Part shown: positions 8,662 through 17,537 of the stretch, piece by piece
How the letters are laid out: each line of letters starts with the position of its first letter
Numbering within the stretch: the first letter of the stretch is position 1
Source: an uncultured Hyphomicrobiales bacterium
GTDB lineage: Bacteria > Pseudomonadota > Alphaproteobacteria > Rhizobiales > Beijerinckiaceae
Length of the DNA: 64,000 nt
Direction: 5' to 3'
Assembly: GCA_903824185.1 (NCBI GenBank)
Contig: CAIJVU010000059.1
Location: forward strand, 1-64,000
Program-made: the position numbers and the translations under genes
The notes under the pieces: model-generated
What the model was told of the DNA's origin: nothing
Databases searched by the model: none
Seen by the model: only the letters and a program-made list of their open reading frames with translations

Positions 8662-9519
8662 ATGCACGCCCTGTCCCATAGCTTGTTGACCCACGCCATC
8701 TTTGACGCCCATGCTGGGCGGCTCGGGGGCTATGGCCGCACGCTGGTGATGGGCATTGTCAATGTCACGCCCGATTCCTTCTCGGACGGGGGTGATTTTT
8801 ACAACAGCCAGAGCGCCATCTCGCATGCCAGACGTCTCGCGGAAGAAGGCGCTGACATTCTCGATATCGGTGGCGAGTCGACCCGCCCGAACGCCCAACC
8901 AATCACCGCCCAAGAGGAATGGCCACGGGTGGAACCGGTCTTGAAAGAGCTGGTGCCTTTGGTGGAGTGCCCGATCTCGATCGACACCTATAAAGCGCAA
9001 ACCGCCAATCATGCTTTGGCAATGGGGGCACGGATCGTCAATGATGTGTGGGGGCTGCAGGAAGATCCCGACATGGCGGATGTCGTGGCCGCGCACAAGG
9101 CCTCGGTGATTGTGATGCATAACCAGCGGGTGATTGATCCGGCCCTCGCTATCATCCCGACTGTCTTGCGGTTTCTTGAACGCTCGCTGTCGATCGCCAA
9201 TAAAGCGGGGATCCCCATGGAGCGGATTGCAGTTGATCCGGGGATCGGCTTTGGCAAAACACTGGAACAAAATCTGGATCTGATTGCAAATCTCGATGCG
9301 CTCAAAACGCTCGGATTGCCGATTTTGCTGGGCGCTTCGCGCAAATCCATGATCGATAAAATCATTCCCACACCGGCGCAGCGCCGCATTCCCGGCACGG
9401 TTGCTGTTCATAGTGTCGGAATCCTACGCGGGGCGGATATTATTCGGGCGCATGATGTGGCAGAAGCCGTACAGGCGGCCCGAATCACAGACCGCTTGCG
9501 GGAAAGATCTGTGCGATGA
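8662..9519 (+). CDS. folP: Dihydropteroate synthase
   Basis: Condenses 6-hydroxymethyl-dihydropterin diphosphate with p-aminobenzoate to dihydropteroate in folate synthesis; the target of sulfonamides. A 285-residue TIM barrel with the two signatures VMGIVNVTPDSFSDGG and DILDIGGESTRPNA, then VSIDTYKAQTANHAL-type and RIVNDVWGL, and the late DPGIGFGKTLEQNL and LLGASRKSMI motifs. I use ATG 8662; the frame stays open upstream to 8524 but that part lacks homology. The stop overlaps folB by four bases (ATGA), so folP-folB-folK form one operon. Confidence 0.93.
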   Translation: MHALSHSLLTHAIFDAHAGRLGGYGRTLVMGIVNVTPDSFSDGGDFYNSQSAISHARRLAEEGADILDIGGESTRPNAQPITAQEEWPRVEPVLKELVPLVECPISIDTYKAQTANHALAMGARIVNDVWGLQEDPDMADVVAAHKASVIVMHNQRVIDPALAIIPTVLRFLERSLSIANKAGIPMERIAVDPGIGFGKTLEQNLDLIANLDALKTLGLPILLGASRKSMIDKIIPTPAQRRIPGTVAVHSVGILRGADIIRAHDVAEAVQAARITDRLRERSVR

Positions 9520-9896
9520 GCTTTTTTACCATTTCTGTGCGCCAATTGGCCGTTTATGCCCATCACGGGGTTTTTGCCGAAGAAAAACAGCTGGGGCAAC
9601 GCTTTTTACTGGATATTCAGGTGCGCGTTCATGCGCCCGAAGCCCTCATCAATGACGATATTGTGCGTTCTGTGAGCTATGCGCATGTGATCGAAGAGGC
9701 CCAAAACGCCTTCACCGAACATTCATATAATATGATCGAAACCGCGGCGGACCGGCTGGCCACGCATTTGCTGCAGCGTTTTGAGAAAGCCACATCGGTG
9801 ATGATCAGCGTCCATAAGCCGTCTGCGCCGATAGCCGCCCAATTTGAAAGCATTTCGGCCACTGTTGAAAAATCCCGCCAGGATCTGGCCGTTTGA
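9516..9896 (+). CDS. folB: Dihydroneopterin aldolase
   Basis: Cleaves 7,8-dihydroneopterin to 6-hydroxymethyl-dihydropterin and glycolaldehyde, the step before folK. The 126 residues match the family length; motifs are VYAHHGVFAEEKQLGQRFLL near the N-terminus, DDIVRSVSYAHVIEEAQ, and YNMIETAADRLATHLL carrying the pterin-binding Glu. It overlaps folP by ATGA and is followed by folK 11 bp later. Confidence 0.9.
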   Translation: MSFFTISVRQLAVYAHHGVFAEEKQLGQRFLLDIQVRVHAPEALINDDIVRSVSYAHVIEEAQNAFTEHSYNMIETAADRLATHLLQRFEKATSVMISVHKPSAPIAAQFESISATVEKSRQDLAV

Positions 9897-9907
9897 CCGG
9901 CATTTTG

Positions 9908-10396
9908 ATGAGCCGCGCCTATCTCTCTCTGGGCAGCAATATCGGCGGCGGACCGGCACAAATTGCCGATGCCGTCACCCGTCTCGCAGACCATGCCGGT
10001 ATTACCCTTGTAGCCCGAGCCCCTTTATACCGCACAACGCCCGTCGGCCCGATCGCGCAAGATGATTTCACCAATTCAGCCCTTGTCATTGAAACCAGCC
10101 TGACCCCCGAAGCGCTGATCGCCACCTGCCATGCCATCGAAAGAAAGATGGGCCGCAACAGGGACCGCGAACAACGCTGGGGGCCACGTTTGATCGACAT
10201 CGATCTGATTGCCTATGGACAGGAAACGCGCAGCGGCCCTGACTTGATCCTGCCGCATCCACGCTTTGCCGAACGGGCCTTTGTGCTGGTGCCCTTGGCT
10301 GCCATCGCCGCCGATGACATGATCGGCGGGCATAAAATCCGTGACTATCTGGCGCGCCTTGATCAAAAAGGTGTCGATCTGCTGACCAATCCATGA
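9908..10396 (+). CDS. folK: 2-amino-4-hydroxy-6-hydroxymethyldihydropteridine pyrophosphokinase
   Basis: Transfers pyrophosphate from ATP to 6-hydroxymethyl-dihydropterin, supplying the substrate of FolP. The 162-residue protein begins AYLSLGSNIGGG and has the hallmark RDREQRWGPRLIDIDLI (metal-binding Asp pair) and LPHPRFAERAFVLVPLAAI. The start is ATG 9908; an in-frame TTG at 9893 inside the folB end is less likely. Last gene of the fol operon; a gap of about 115 bp follows before gluconokinase. Confidence 0.9.
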   Translation: MSRAYLSLGSNIGGGPAQIADAVTRLADHAGITLVARAPLYRTTPVGPIAQDDFTNSALVIETSLTPEALIATCHAIERKMGRNRDREQRWGPRLIDIDLIAYGQETRSGPDLILPHPRFAERAFVLVPLAAIAADDMIGGHKIRDYLARLDQKGVDLLTNP

Positions 10397-10513
10397 TGCC
10401 GCCCACGCTGATTGTCGGGTTTCACACGCCCATGGCTTGACAGAACCCGTGGCATTCGCCTTGTAGGGGCGCACGACATCAATTTGTAAGGCAAGTCACG
10501 CCGAGGCCTGATC

Positions 10514-11041
10514 ATGAGTCATTCTGTTTCCCCGCGCGTCATCCTTGTGATGGGCGTCACCAGTTCCGGAAAAAGCACCGTCGGTGAAAAACTGGCCGAA
10601 ACGCTCCACTGGACTTTTCGGGATGCAGACAGTTTTCACCCCGCTGAAAATGTCGCCAAAATGTCGAGCGGACAGCCCCTCAATGATGACGACCGCAAGC
10701 CTTGGCTTGCAGCCATCGCGGCCTTTATCGATGACAGTATCAGCAATCACCAGCCTGCGATTGTCACCTGTTCCGCGCTTAAACGGGTTTATCGCGATGT
10801 GATTATCGGCGGGCGGGATCATGTGCGGCTTGTGCATCTGGTTGGCGACAAAACACTGATCGGGGAACGTATGGCCGCGCGGCGCAATCATTTCATGCCC
10901 ACCACCCTGCTTGATAGCCAGTTTGCCACGCTGGAACCACCGCAAGCCGATGAAAACCCGCTCGACATCTCCATTGCCGCCGAGCCCGATGCCATTGTGC
11001 ACAGCATCATCACGCAACTCGCGCTCAAGCCGCATGCATGA
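10514..11041 (+). CDS. gntK: Gluconokinase
   Basis: Phosphorylates D-gluconate to 6-phosphogluconate, feeding the Entner-Doudoroff or pentose phosphate route. The 175-residue P-loop kinase has Walker A GVTSSGKST near residue 14, DADSFHPAENVAKMSSGQPL (the gluconate-site region typical of GntK), DDRKPWLAAI, and TCSALKRVYRD. Length is typical. Its stop overlaps the next gene by four bases (ATGA at 11038-11041), so the kinase and the flavoprotein are likely co-transcribed, though no metabolic link is obvious. Confidence 0.9.
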   Translation: MSHSVSPRVILVMGVTSSGKSTVGEKLAETLHWTFRDADSFHPAENVAKMSSGQPLNDDDRKPWLAAIAAFIDDSISNHQPAIVTCSALKRVYRDVIIGGRDHVRLVHLVGDKTLIGERMAARRNHFMPTTLLDSQFATLEPPQADENPLDISIAAEPDAIVHSIITQLALKPHA

Positions 11042-12279
11042 GCGACACCATCAAAACGCTTGAAACAGATATATTGGTGATCGGTGCGGGCCCTGCGGGC
11101 CTGAAGGCGGCCGAAACATTGGCCGCAGCCGGACAGTCTGTGCTGGTCGCGGATGCCATGCCCAATCCGGCCCGCAAATTTTTAATGGCTGGTCGCGGCG
11201 GCCTCAACCTCACCCATAGCGAAGCATTGTTTGATTTTATCGCCCGCTATGGCGAGGCGCGCGGATGGCTGGCCCCGACGATCCGGCAATTTGATCCGCA
11301 AGACCTGATCGAATGGTGCCACGCTTTGGGCGAGGAGACCTTTGTCGGCAGCAGCGGCCGTGTCTTTCCAAAAAGCTTTAAGGCATCGCCTTTGCTCAGA
11401 GCCTGGTTGAAACGGCTGAATGAAAAAGGCGTCGCTTTTGCACTGCGGCACCGGTTCACTGATTTTGACGCTGATGGGCAGGCGCAGTTTACGACCGCAG
11501 AGGGTCCGGTTTCTGTCAAAGCCAAGGCCATTGTGCTGGCATTGGGCGGGGCAAGCTGGCCGAAACTTGGCAGCCGCGGCGATTGGGTTGCGACGCTGCA
11601 AGCCCATGGCATCGCCATCCGTCCGTTTCTGCCGTCCAATATGGGTGTCTTGGTCAATTGGTCCGACCATATCGTGCCGCGCTTTGCAGGCGAGCCGATC
11701 AAGCGGGTGACCCTGACCCATGGCAAACAAGTGGCCCGCGGCGAGGCTGTTTTAACGCAGACAGGACTGGAAGGCGGGGCCATCTATGCCTTGTCCGCCT
11801 CGATCCGCACCGCCTTGCAGACAAGCCCGACCACGGTGCTGACCTTGGATCTGCGCCCCGACATGCCGGAAAAAATCCTGATTGAGCGCTTGCAACAGCC
11901 GCGCGGAAAAGCATCACAATCCACCTTCTTGCATCGGGCCGCCGGTCTTGCCCCGATAGGGATTGCCTTGTTGCGCGAAGCCTGCGGCGGCCCGCTGCCC
12001 CAAGATGCCTTGGCGCTCGCCCGCATGATCAAAGCTTTGCCTGTGACCCTGACAGGATGTGCTGGCCTTGAGCGCGCCATCTCCTCGGCAGGCGGCATCA
12101 TGCGGGATGCGGTCGACGAACATTTCATGCTCAAGGCCATGGCGGGTGTTTTTGTCTGCGGTGAAATGCTCGACTGGGAAGCGCCGACCGGCGGCTATCT
12201 GCTGCAAGCCTGTTTTGCGCAAGGCTATGCGGCTGCCCTCGGTGTGACGCATTGGCTCAACACCCCTTCCGCGTCTTGA
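11038..12279 (+). CDS. NAD(P)/FAD-dependent oxidoreductase of the HI0933/BaiN family
   Basis: A 413-residue flavoprotein with an N-terminal dinucleotide-binding fold (DILVIGAGPAGLKAAETLA) and the family-specific ARKFLMAGRGGLNLTHS. Downstream come GSSGRVFPKSFKASPLLRAW, ALGGASWPKLGSRGDW and the C-terminal FAD loop GEMLDWEAPTGGYLLQAC. It belongs to COG2081, the group of TIGR03862-like proteins from Proteobacteria. The physiological substrate is unknown for this branch. Translationally coupled to gntK. Confidence 0.8.
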   Translation: MSDTIKTLETDILVIGAGPAGLKAAETLAAAGQSVLVADAMPNPARKFLMAGRGGLNLTHSEALFDFIARYGEARGWLAPTIRQFDPQDLIEWCHALGEETFVGSSGRVFPKSFKASPLLRAWLKRLNEKGVAFALRHRFTDFDADGQAQFTTAEGPVSVKAKAIVLALGGASWPKLGSRGDWVATLQAHGIAIRPFLPSNMGVLVNWSDHIVPRFAGEPIKRVTLTHGKQVARGEAVLTQTGLEGGAIYALSASIRTALQTSPTTVLTLDLRPDMPEKILIERLQQPRGKASQSTFLHRAAGLAPIGIALLREACGGPLPQDALALARMIKALPVTLTGCAGLERAISSAGGIMRDAVDEHFMLKAMAGVFVCGEMLDWEAPTGGYLLQACFAQGYAAALGVTHWLNTPSAS

Positions 12280-12429
12280 AGAGCGCCCTTGTTCAAAAGA
12301 CGGCTTTGCGCAATCAACGCTTTATATCACTGTGATTCCATGTCATGCATTGCGCCCCAATGGACTTTGCGCCTATGTTTTGAAATGCCATGCTGACGCT
12401 TCACTGCCAAGAAAGAACATTCTGACCCC

Positions 12430-15384
12430 ATGCAGTCTTCGCACCCCGTAAAAGCCGGCGATCATGTCTTTCTCGTTGACGGATCTTCATTTGTCTTCCG
12501 CGCTTATTTTCAATCGATCCGTCAGGATCCGAAATATAATTTCCGCTCTGATCGTCTGCCCACGGGTGCTGTGCGTATTTTTTGCACCAAGATTTTACAA
12601 TTCGTGCGCGAAGGCGCCATCGGGATCAAGCCAACCCATCTGGCCATCATTTTTGATAAATCCGAAAACTCCTTCCGCAAGGCGCTCTATCCGCTTTACA
12701 AGGCCAACCGGTCGGATCCGCCCGAGGATCTGGTGCCGCAATTTCCTCTCATGCGGGAGGTGGTGCGGGCCTTTGGCCTAACACCGGTCGAGCAAGACAC
12801 TTATGAAGCCGATGATCTGATTGCGACCTACGCGACCCAAGCCCGCGCGGCTGGGGCCGATGTCTTGATCATTTCCGCTGACAAAGACCTGATGCAGCTG
12901 ATTGAGCCGGGCATTGCCATGTATGATCCCGCCTCCGGCGAACGCGATGAACGCCGCATCGGCGAGGCGGAAGTGCGCGACTACTTCGGCGTATCGCCGC
13001 AACAAGTGGTTGATGTGCAGGCCTTGGCGGGCGATTCAACCGACAATGTGCCCGGTGCCAAAGGCATTGGCTTGAAAACAGCCGCGCAACTCATCACGCA
13101 TTATGGCTCTCTGGACCAATTGCTCGATAAGGCTCATGAAATTCCGCAACCCAAACGCCGCGAAGCGCTCACCGAACCGCAAGCGGTGGAATTAATTCGC
13201 ATCTCGGAAAAACTGGTGCGGCTGGTGCGCGATGTGCCCCTGATCACCCCGCTCGATCAGTTGGGTCTGGTGGATGCTAATCCGCAAAAGCTGGTGGGCT
13301 TTCTCAAAGCCATGGAATTTACCACCATCACCCGCCGCGTGGCTGACCTTTACGGGGTCGATGCCGCTGAGATTGCGCCCGATCCGCATCTCGCTGGTTC
13401 CGGCAAGCCAGAGACCGCAAGCCCGACCGCGGCGCCCTCGCCGTCCGCGGCCGACAAGGCCTCCGATCCCGACGCGCTTGATCCGCAAGCAGCCTTGCAC
13501 GCCATTCGCGCCAAACTGGCCGCTCTGCCTTTCAACCATGACGCCTATGTCACGCTGCATGCCAGCGACGACCTCAAAGACTGGATTGCCCGCGCCCGTG
13601 CCTCGGGCTTTGTGGCCTTTGATACCGAGACCAGCGGGCTGGATGCCATGGCCGCCGACCTGATCGGCGTCTCTTTGGCCTTAGCCCCCAACGAGGCCTG
13701 CTATGTGCCGCTCGGCCATGTCGGCGAGGGTTCGGGCGATTTGTTCGGCGGCGGCAATCTTGTTGCGGGCCAGATCCCCCGCGCCGAGGCTTTGGCCCTG
13801 TTGAAGCCCTTGCTGGAAGATGCCAGCGTGCTGAAAATCGGCCAGAACATCAAATATGACCAATTGGTCATGCGCCAGCACGGGGTCGATCTGCAAGGCA
13901 TCGACGATACGATGCTGATGTCCTACGCCCTTGATGCGGGCCTGCACGGGCATGGCATGGACGAGATGGCGCAGTTGTTTTTCGGCCACAAGCCCATTGC
14001 CTTTGCCGATGTTGCGGGCTCCGGCAAAAACTTTATCGGCTTTGCCCGCGTCAGCATCGACCGCGCCACCGCCTATGCGGCGGAAGATGCCGACATTACC
14101 TTGCGCCTGTGGATGCTGCTGCGGGCCCGCCTGACCGCCGAACAGATGACCCATGTCTATGAGCGACTGGAACGGCCCTTGGCCGGTGTGCTGGCCCGTA
14201 TGGAAGAGCGCGGCATTGCCATCGACCGCGCCATCTTGTCCCGCCTGTCTGGCGAATTCGCGCAAAGCATGGCCCGCCTCGAACAAGAAGTGCACGCGCT
14301 GGCCGGCGAGGCCTTCAATCTCGGCTCACCCAAACAGCTCGGCGACATTTTATTCGGCAAAATGGGATTGCCGGGCGCCAAGAAGACCGCGACCGGCGCC
14401 TGGTCAACCGGTGCACAGGTGTTGGAGGAGCTGGCCGATCAGGGGCATGAGCTGCCGCGCCGCCTGCTCGACTGGCGGCAATTGGCCAAGCTGAAATCCA
14501 CCTATACCGATGCGCTGCCGACTTTCGTCAATGCACGCACGGGGCGGGTGCACACCTCCTTCTCCATGGCAGCGACCACAACAGGCCGTCTGTCCTCCTC
14601 CGATCCCAATATCCAGAACATCCCCGTCCGCTCCGAGGAAGGGCGGCGGATCCGCAAAGCCTTTGTCGCCACCGCGGGTCACAAGCTGATTTCAGCGGAT
14701 TATTCGCAGATCGAATTGCGCTTGCTGGCCCATATCGCCGACATTCCGCAATTGCGGCGGGCCTTTGAAAACGGCATCGACATCCATGCCATGACCGCCT
14801 CGGAAATGTTCGGCGTCCCTGTTGCCGGGATGGATCCGATGATCCGCCGCCGCGCCAAGGCCATCAATTTCGGTATTATCTACGGCATCTCCGCCTTTGG
14901 TCTGGCCAACCAGCTCGGCATCGGGCGGGACGAGGCCAGCAGCTATATCAAGCAATATTTCGAACGGTTTCCGGGCATCCGCGATTATATGGATGCGATC
15001 AAGCGCGAGGTCCGCGAACAAGGCTTTGTCACTACCATCTTTGGCCGCAAGGCCCATTACCCGCAAATCAAATCCTCCAACCCGTCCGAACGGGCCTTCA
15101 TGGAGCGGGCGGCCATCAATGCGCCGATCCAAGGGTCCGCCGCCGATGTCATTCGTCGCGCTATGATACGAATGGAGGATGCGCTGTGCACGGCAGGCCT
15201 GCAGGCGCGCATGTTGCTGCAGGTGCATGACGAGCTGATCTTCGAAGTGCCGGATGCCGAGGTCGAGGCCACCATCCCCGTGGTCAAAGCGGTGATGGAA
15301 CAAGCAGCCCTTCCCGCCCTGACCTTGCGTGTGCCACTGGCCGTTGATGCCCGTGCCGCAAGCAATTGGGACGAAGCCCATTGA
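12430..15384 (+). CDS. polA: DNA polymerase I
   Basis: Repair and Okazaki-fragment polymerase, 984 residues with all three domains. The 5'-3' exonuclease covers about residues 1-300 (VDGSSFVFRAYF, ADDLIATYA, SADKDLMQL). The 3'-5' exonuclease, about 390-570, keeps the catalytic FDTETSGLDA (Asp398, Glu400), so proofreading is likely intact. The polymerase domain carries motif A DYSQIELRLLAH (Asp757), motif B RRRAKAINFGIIYG and motif C QVHDELIFE (Asp933). A Pro/Ala/Ser-rich linker lies near residues 325-350. The start at 12430 has little upstream SD. Monocistronic, with ~150 bp before and ~420 bp after. Confidence 0.96.
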   Translation: MQSSHPVKAGDHVFLVDGSSFVFRAYFQSIRQDPKYNFRSDRLPTGAVRIFCTKILQFVREGAIGIKPTHLAIIFDKSENSFRKALYPLYKANRSDPPEDLVPQFPLMREVVRAFGLTPVEQDTYEADDLIATYATQARAAGADVLIISADKDLMQLIEPGIAMYDPASGERDERRIGEAEVRDYFGVSPQQVVDVQALAGDSTDNVPGAKGIGLKTAAQLITHYGSLDQLLDKAHEIPQPKRREALTEPQAVELIRISEKLVRLVRDVPLITPLDQLGLVDANPQKLVGFLKAMEFTTITRRVADLYGVDAAEIAPDPHLAGSGKPETASPTAAPSPSAADKASDPDALDPQAALHAIRAKLAALPFNHDAYVTLHASDDLKDWIARARASGFVAFDTETSGLDAMAADLIGVSLALAPNEACYVPLGHVGEGSGDLFGGGNLVAGQIPRAEALALLKPLLEDASVLKIGQNIKYDQLVMRQHGVDLQGIDDTMLMSYALDAGLHGHGMDEMAQLFFGHKPIAFADVAGSGKNFIGFARVSIDRATAYAAEDADITLRLWMLLRARLTAEQMTHVYERLERPLAGVLARMEERGIAIDRAILSRLSGEFAQSMARLEQEVHALAGEAFNLGSPKQLGDILFGKMGLPGAKKTATGAWSTGAQVLEELADQGHELPRRLLDWRQLAKLKSTYTDALPTFVNARTGRVHTSFSMAATTTGRLSSSDPNIQNIPVRSEEGRRIRKAFVATAGHKLISADYSQIELRLLAHIADIPQLRRAFENGIDIHAMTASEMFGVPVAGMDPMIRRRAKAINFGIIYGISAFGLANQLGIGRDEASSYIKQYFERFPGIRDYMDAIKREVREQGFVTTIFGRKAHYPQIKSSNPSERAFMERAAINAPIQGSAADVIRRAMIRMEDALCTAGLQARMLLQVHDELIFEVPDAEVEATIPVVKAVMEQAALPALTLRVPLAVDARAASNWDEAH

Positions 15385-15807
15385 CCCTGCGCATGGCCTT
15401 CACGCCCTCACCAATCACCCTCTGCACCACCCTTGAAGGGGGGCTCTCTGCAGGGCCTGTTGCAAGTGATTCGCGTGTTTTTTTTCGTGACCTGTTTCAA
15501 CGCCACATCGACATGCTTCATCACCGATTCAAAAAAGCACTGAAAAACCTTGCATTCCTCTCCTATCGGAGGGCTTGCAAGACAGTGCTATTGAGCATTA
15601 TGAAAATATGCAGCATCATAGTGATTAGTCAGTCGAGGTTATTGATCCGCCCAATCACCCTGACACACCCACTCTTCAGGACGCGCCCAACAAAGACCCC
15701 AAGACCAACATCCTCACAGGCACCGCGCGGCACATTCAGGCATGATGATGGTTTTTTCCACAAGTATCAGGACAGATTGATGAGCCTCGAACCAAGCAGA
15801 GATATCC
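15385..15807. other. Intergenic region after polA
   Basis: About 420 bp without a credible gene. It holds a T8 run at about 15477-15484 and an imperfect inverted repeat (CTTGCA at 15549-15554 with TGCAAG at 15576-15581, inner arms CCTC/GAGG). Neither is a clean terminator. An open frame through this region has no homology and unlikely composition. Confidence 0.4.
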
Positions 15808-16236
15808 ATGCTGTTTGACCTCTGCGCCCAATGCCAGCGCTGCTGCGTGATTGACCCCGGGCACCCCCCGCTTGAGGTCTCCCTGACCCGCCAGGAAGAG
15901 ACCCGTTTGGGCAGCGTGTGCATTGAAAGCCGCTGCGAACACTTAGGTGATCAGGGCTGTAAAATGGGGGAAACAAAGCCTTTTTCCTGTTCGCTCTATC
16001 CTCTCTCCTACAATCCGCACGAGCGTCGATTCTATTTCGACACCGAATGTCCTTTGCTGCCGACCTACTCCGCACAGCTCGATGATCACAGCAGTGAAGC
16101 CTCCCAGCATCTCGCCTCCATCACGCAGGAAGTCTTGCGTCTAGAGGCCGAGGAGCCAGGCTTTCTGCATGAAAATCATAAAATCGACATTGACTATTTC
16201 GATTTAATCGAGCTACCACACAAAAACCTGCCCTAG
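15808..16236 (+). CDS. YkgJ-type cysteine-rich (metal-chelating) protein
   Basis: A 142-residue soluble protein whose N-terminus has the CxxCxxCC pattern (LCAQCQRCCVIDPG) followed by CIESRCEHLGDQGCKMGETK and FSCSLYPLSYNP. This is the YkgJ/UPF0153-type domain (CxxCxxCC, C, C, CxxYP), thought to bind zinc or iron-sulfur. Function is not established in the family. The next gene, a GNAT-like protein, starts 10 bp downstream, so the pair is likely an operon. The minus-strand SET-domain gene lies beyond it. Confidence 0.75.
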   Translation: MLFDLCAQCQRCCVIDPGHPPLEVSLTRQEETRLGSVCIESRCEHLGDQGCKMGETKPFSCSLYPLSYNPHERRFYFDTECPLLPTYSAQLDDHSSEASQHLASITQEVLRLEAEEPGFLHENHKIDIDYFDLIELPHKNLP

Positions 16237-16246
16237 AGTCCTGCTA

Positions 16247-17143
16247 ATGAGTATGCTGCAACGTCATCTCTATAATGTTGAGACACTCGATAAACCGAGT
16301 TCGGTGAAGCGTGTCGGGTATCAGAGTTGGACAGATGAAAATCTGCTCGTCGAAAGCGAACACAACGACATCGTGTATTACACGACCCGTTGGGATGCTT
16401 TGTGCCCCTATATCGATGTCAGCGAGGAAATGCTGAAAAAGGTTCCCAAGCCTTTCATCGTTTATGCCTTGCCGCCCGATGGCCCCTTTGGCGCGCCGAT
16501 CAACGATCACTACGGGATGGCCGATACGCTTTCCAAGGAGTTCTGGGAAGACGAGCGCAGAGCCCGCAAATTCAAAGAATATGACAAGCTCTTCCGCAAC
16601 TTCGTCTATGAAGAAAAAGTCATCCCCGGCTCAGAGCTGACGCTGGATGACATGCTGGAAATGGCCGGCGAGCATTTCGAGAACTGCTACATCCAGGAAG
16701 AAGAAATTCTCGGTTTCCTGGACTATGTCAGCCGTCTGGAAGTGTTGATCATCACCGTTCATTCGCCCGAAGGCGAGCTGGTGCTGACCGATGTATCCAT
16801 CCTGCTGCCCAAATATGACCAGCTTTACGGCAGCTTCTGCCAGTGGAACCGGGCCTTCAAAAACAAGTCGCCGGGGCTTTACGCCTGCCTTTTGGCAAGC
16901 CGCTGGGCTGCCCAGAACGGGTTCCGTTACTACAATCTCGGGCCTGTCGGAGACTATGGCTACAAGTCGCTGTTTGTCACTGACCATGAGCCGATCTATT
17001 CCATGGTCCTGACCGATCTCGATCACCCCTTGGCGATTGATCCGACCTCGCCCTTGCATACCGACTTCAATGTTGAGGACTGGAACCGCGTCTATCGCGT
17101 CTGTGAGCCGTTGCCGCTCAAGATCAAACGCGCTGTCGGCTGA
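16247..17143 (+). CDS. GNAT-fold-like protein of unknown substrate
   Basis: A 298-residue soluble protein. The C-terminal half has the look of a GNAT/arginyltransferase-type acyltransferase: LEVLIITVHSPEGELVLTDV (central beta strands), NRAFKNKSPGLYACLLASRW then AAQNGFRYYNLGPVGDYGYK SLF, where helix-strand YYNLG precedes a conserved YKSLF-like motif. No cysteine cluster, signal or membrane segment is present. It is immediately downstream of the YkgJ-type gene. The substrate could be a protein terminus, amino acid or lipid; I cannot tell. Confidence 0.5.
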   Translation: MSMLQRHLYNVETLDKPSSVKRVGYQSWTDENLLVESEHNDIVYYTTRWDALCPYIDVSEEMLKKVPKPFIVYALPPDGPFGAPINDHYGMADTLSKEFWEDERRARKFKEYDKLFRNFVYEEKVIPGSELTLDDMLEMAGEHFENCYIQEEEILGFLDYVSRLEVLIITVHSPEGELVLTDVSILLPKYDQLYGSFCQWNRAFKNKSPGLYACLLASRWAAQNGFRYYNLGPVGDYGYKSLFVTDHEPIYSMVLTDLDHPLAIDPTSPLHTDFNVEDWNRVYRVCEPLPLKIKRAVG

Positions 17144-17201
17144 GCTTTTAGCCCCTCGCGTCATGGCGCGTACAGCATTCAGCAAGGGGAGAGACGCTCC
17201 C

Positions 17202-17220
17202 CTCCGCGTCATTGCGAGCG
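17202..17220. repeat. Partial copy of the palindromic repeat arm
   Basis: CTCCGCGTCATTGCGAGCG duplicates the left arm of the palindromic element that starts about 50 bp further right (17250-17268). Only the arm is present, so this looks like a decayed or nested copy. Confidence 0.6.
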
Positions 17221-17254
17221 GGTTTATATGTTAATCAACCAAACACCCACTCCG

Positions 17255-17372
17255 CGTCATTGCGAGCGCGCGCGAAGCGGGCGGGAAGCAATCCAGAGAT
17301 ACGCAAAGCAGGGATGTTCAGGGACGTGTCAAGCATGGATTGCCGCGCCGTCTGCGACGGCTCGCAATGACG
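17255..17372. repeat. MITE-like palindromic intergenic repeat
   Basis: About 118 bp with perfect 13-bp ends, CGTCATTGCGAGC (17255-17267) and GCTCGCAATGACG (17360-17372), and an inner inverted pair GCAATCCA/TGGATTGC (17288-17295 with 17336-17343). The sequence type, arms reading gtcattgcgag...gaagcaatcca, is a widespread non-coding repeat family in Proteobacteria. It sits between two convergent genes and could fold into a long hairpin in either transcript. Confidence 0.75.
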
Positions 17373-17381
17373 GGGGTGTGG

Positions 17382-17521
17382 TTTTAAAAGCGACCGGCCA
17401 ACAGACCTTGCGCTCGGGCCTTGCTTGGTTTTTAAAAGCGACCGGTCAACAGGCCTTGCGCTTACCCGCGATCGGCCAACAGGCCTTGCTTGGTTTTTAA
17501 AAGCCACCGGCCAAAAGGCCT
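17382..17521. repeat. Short imperfect direct-repeat array
   Basis: A unit close to GCGACCGGCCAACAGGCCTTG occurs four times (starting near 17389, 17438, 17469 and 17503), three of them preceded by a TTTTAAAAG block. Spacings are about 50, 30 and 34 bp. There is no open frame of note. It lies directly between the palindromic repeat and the stop of the SET-domain gene. Confidence 0.6.
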
Positions 17522-17537
17522 GACGCGCGGGGGGCTC

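Noticed and set aside
8554-9411. Minus-strand open frame opposite folP
   Set aside because: Shadow frame; composition and lack of motifs argue against a gene, and folP is clear.
14692-15381. Minus-strand open frame opposite the polA polymerase domain
   Set aside because: A shadow of polA codon bias; the polA motifs on the plus strand are unambiguous.
15366-15818. Open frame after polA on the plus strand
   Set aside because: It overlaps the polA end, has a low-complexity, Arg/Pro/Ser-rich translation, and shows no homology or ribosome site.
17382-17521. CRISPR array
   Set aside because: Only four imperfect copies with uneven spacing, partly sharing flanks, and no cas genes.
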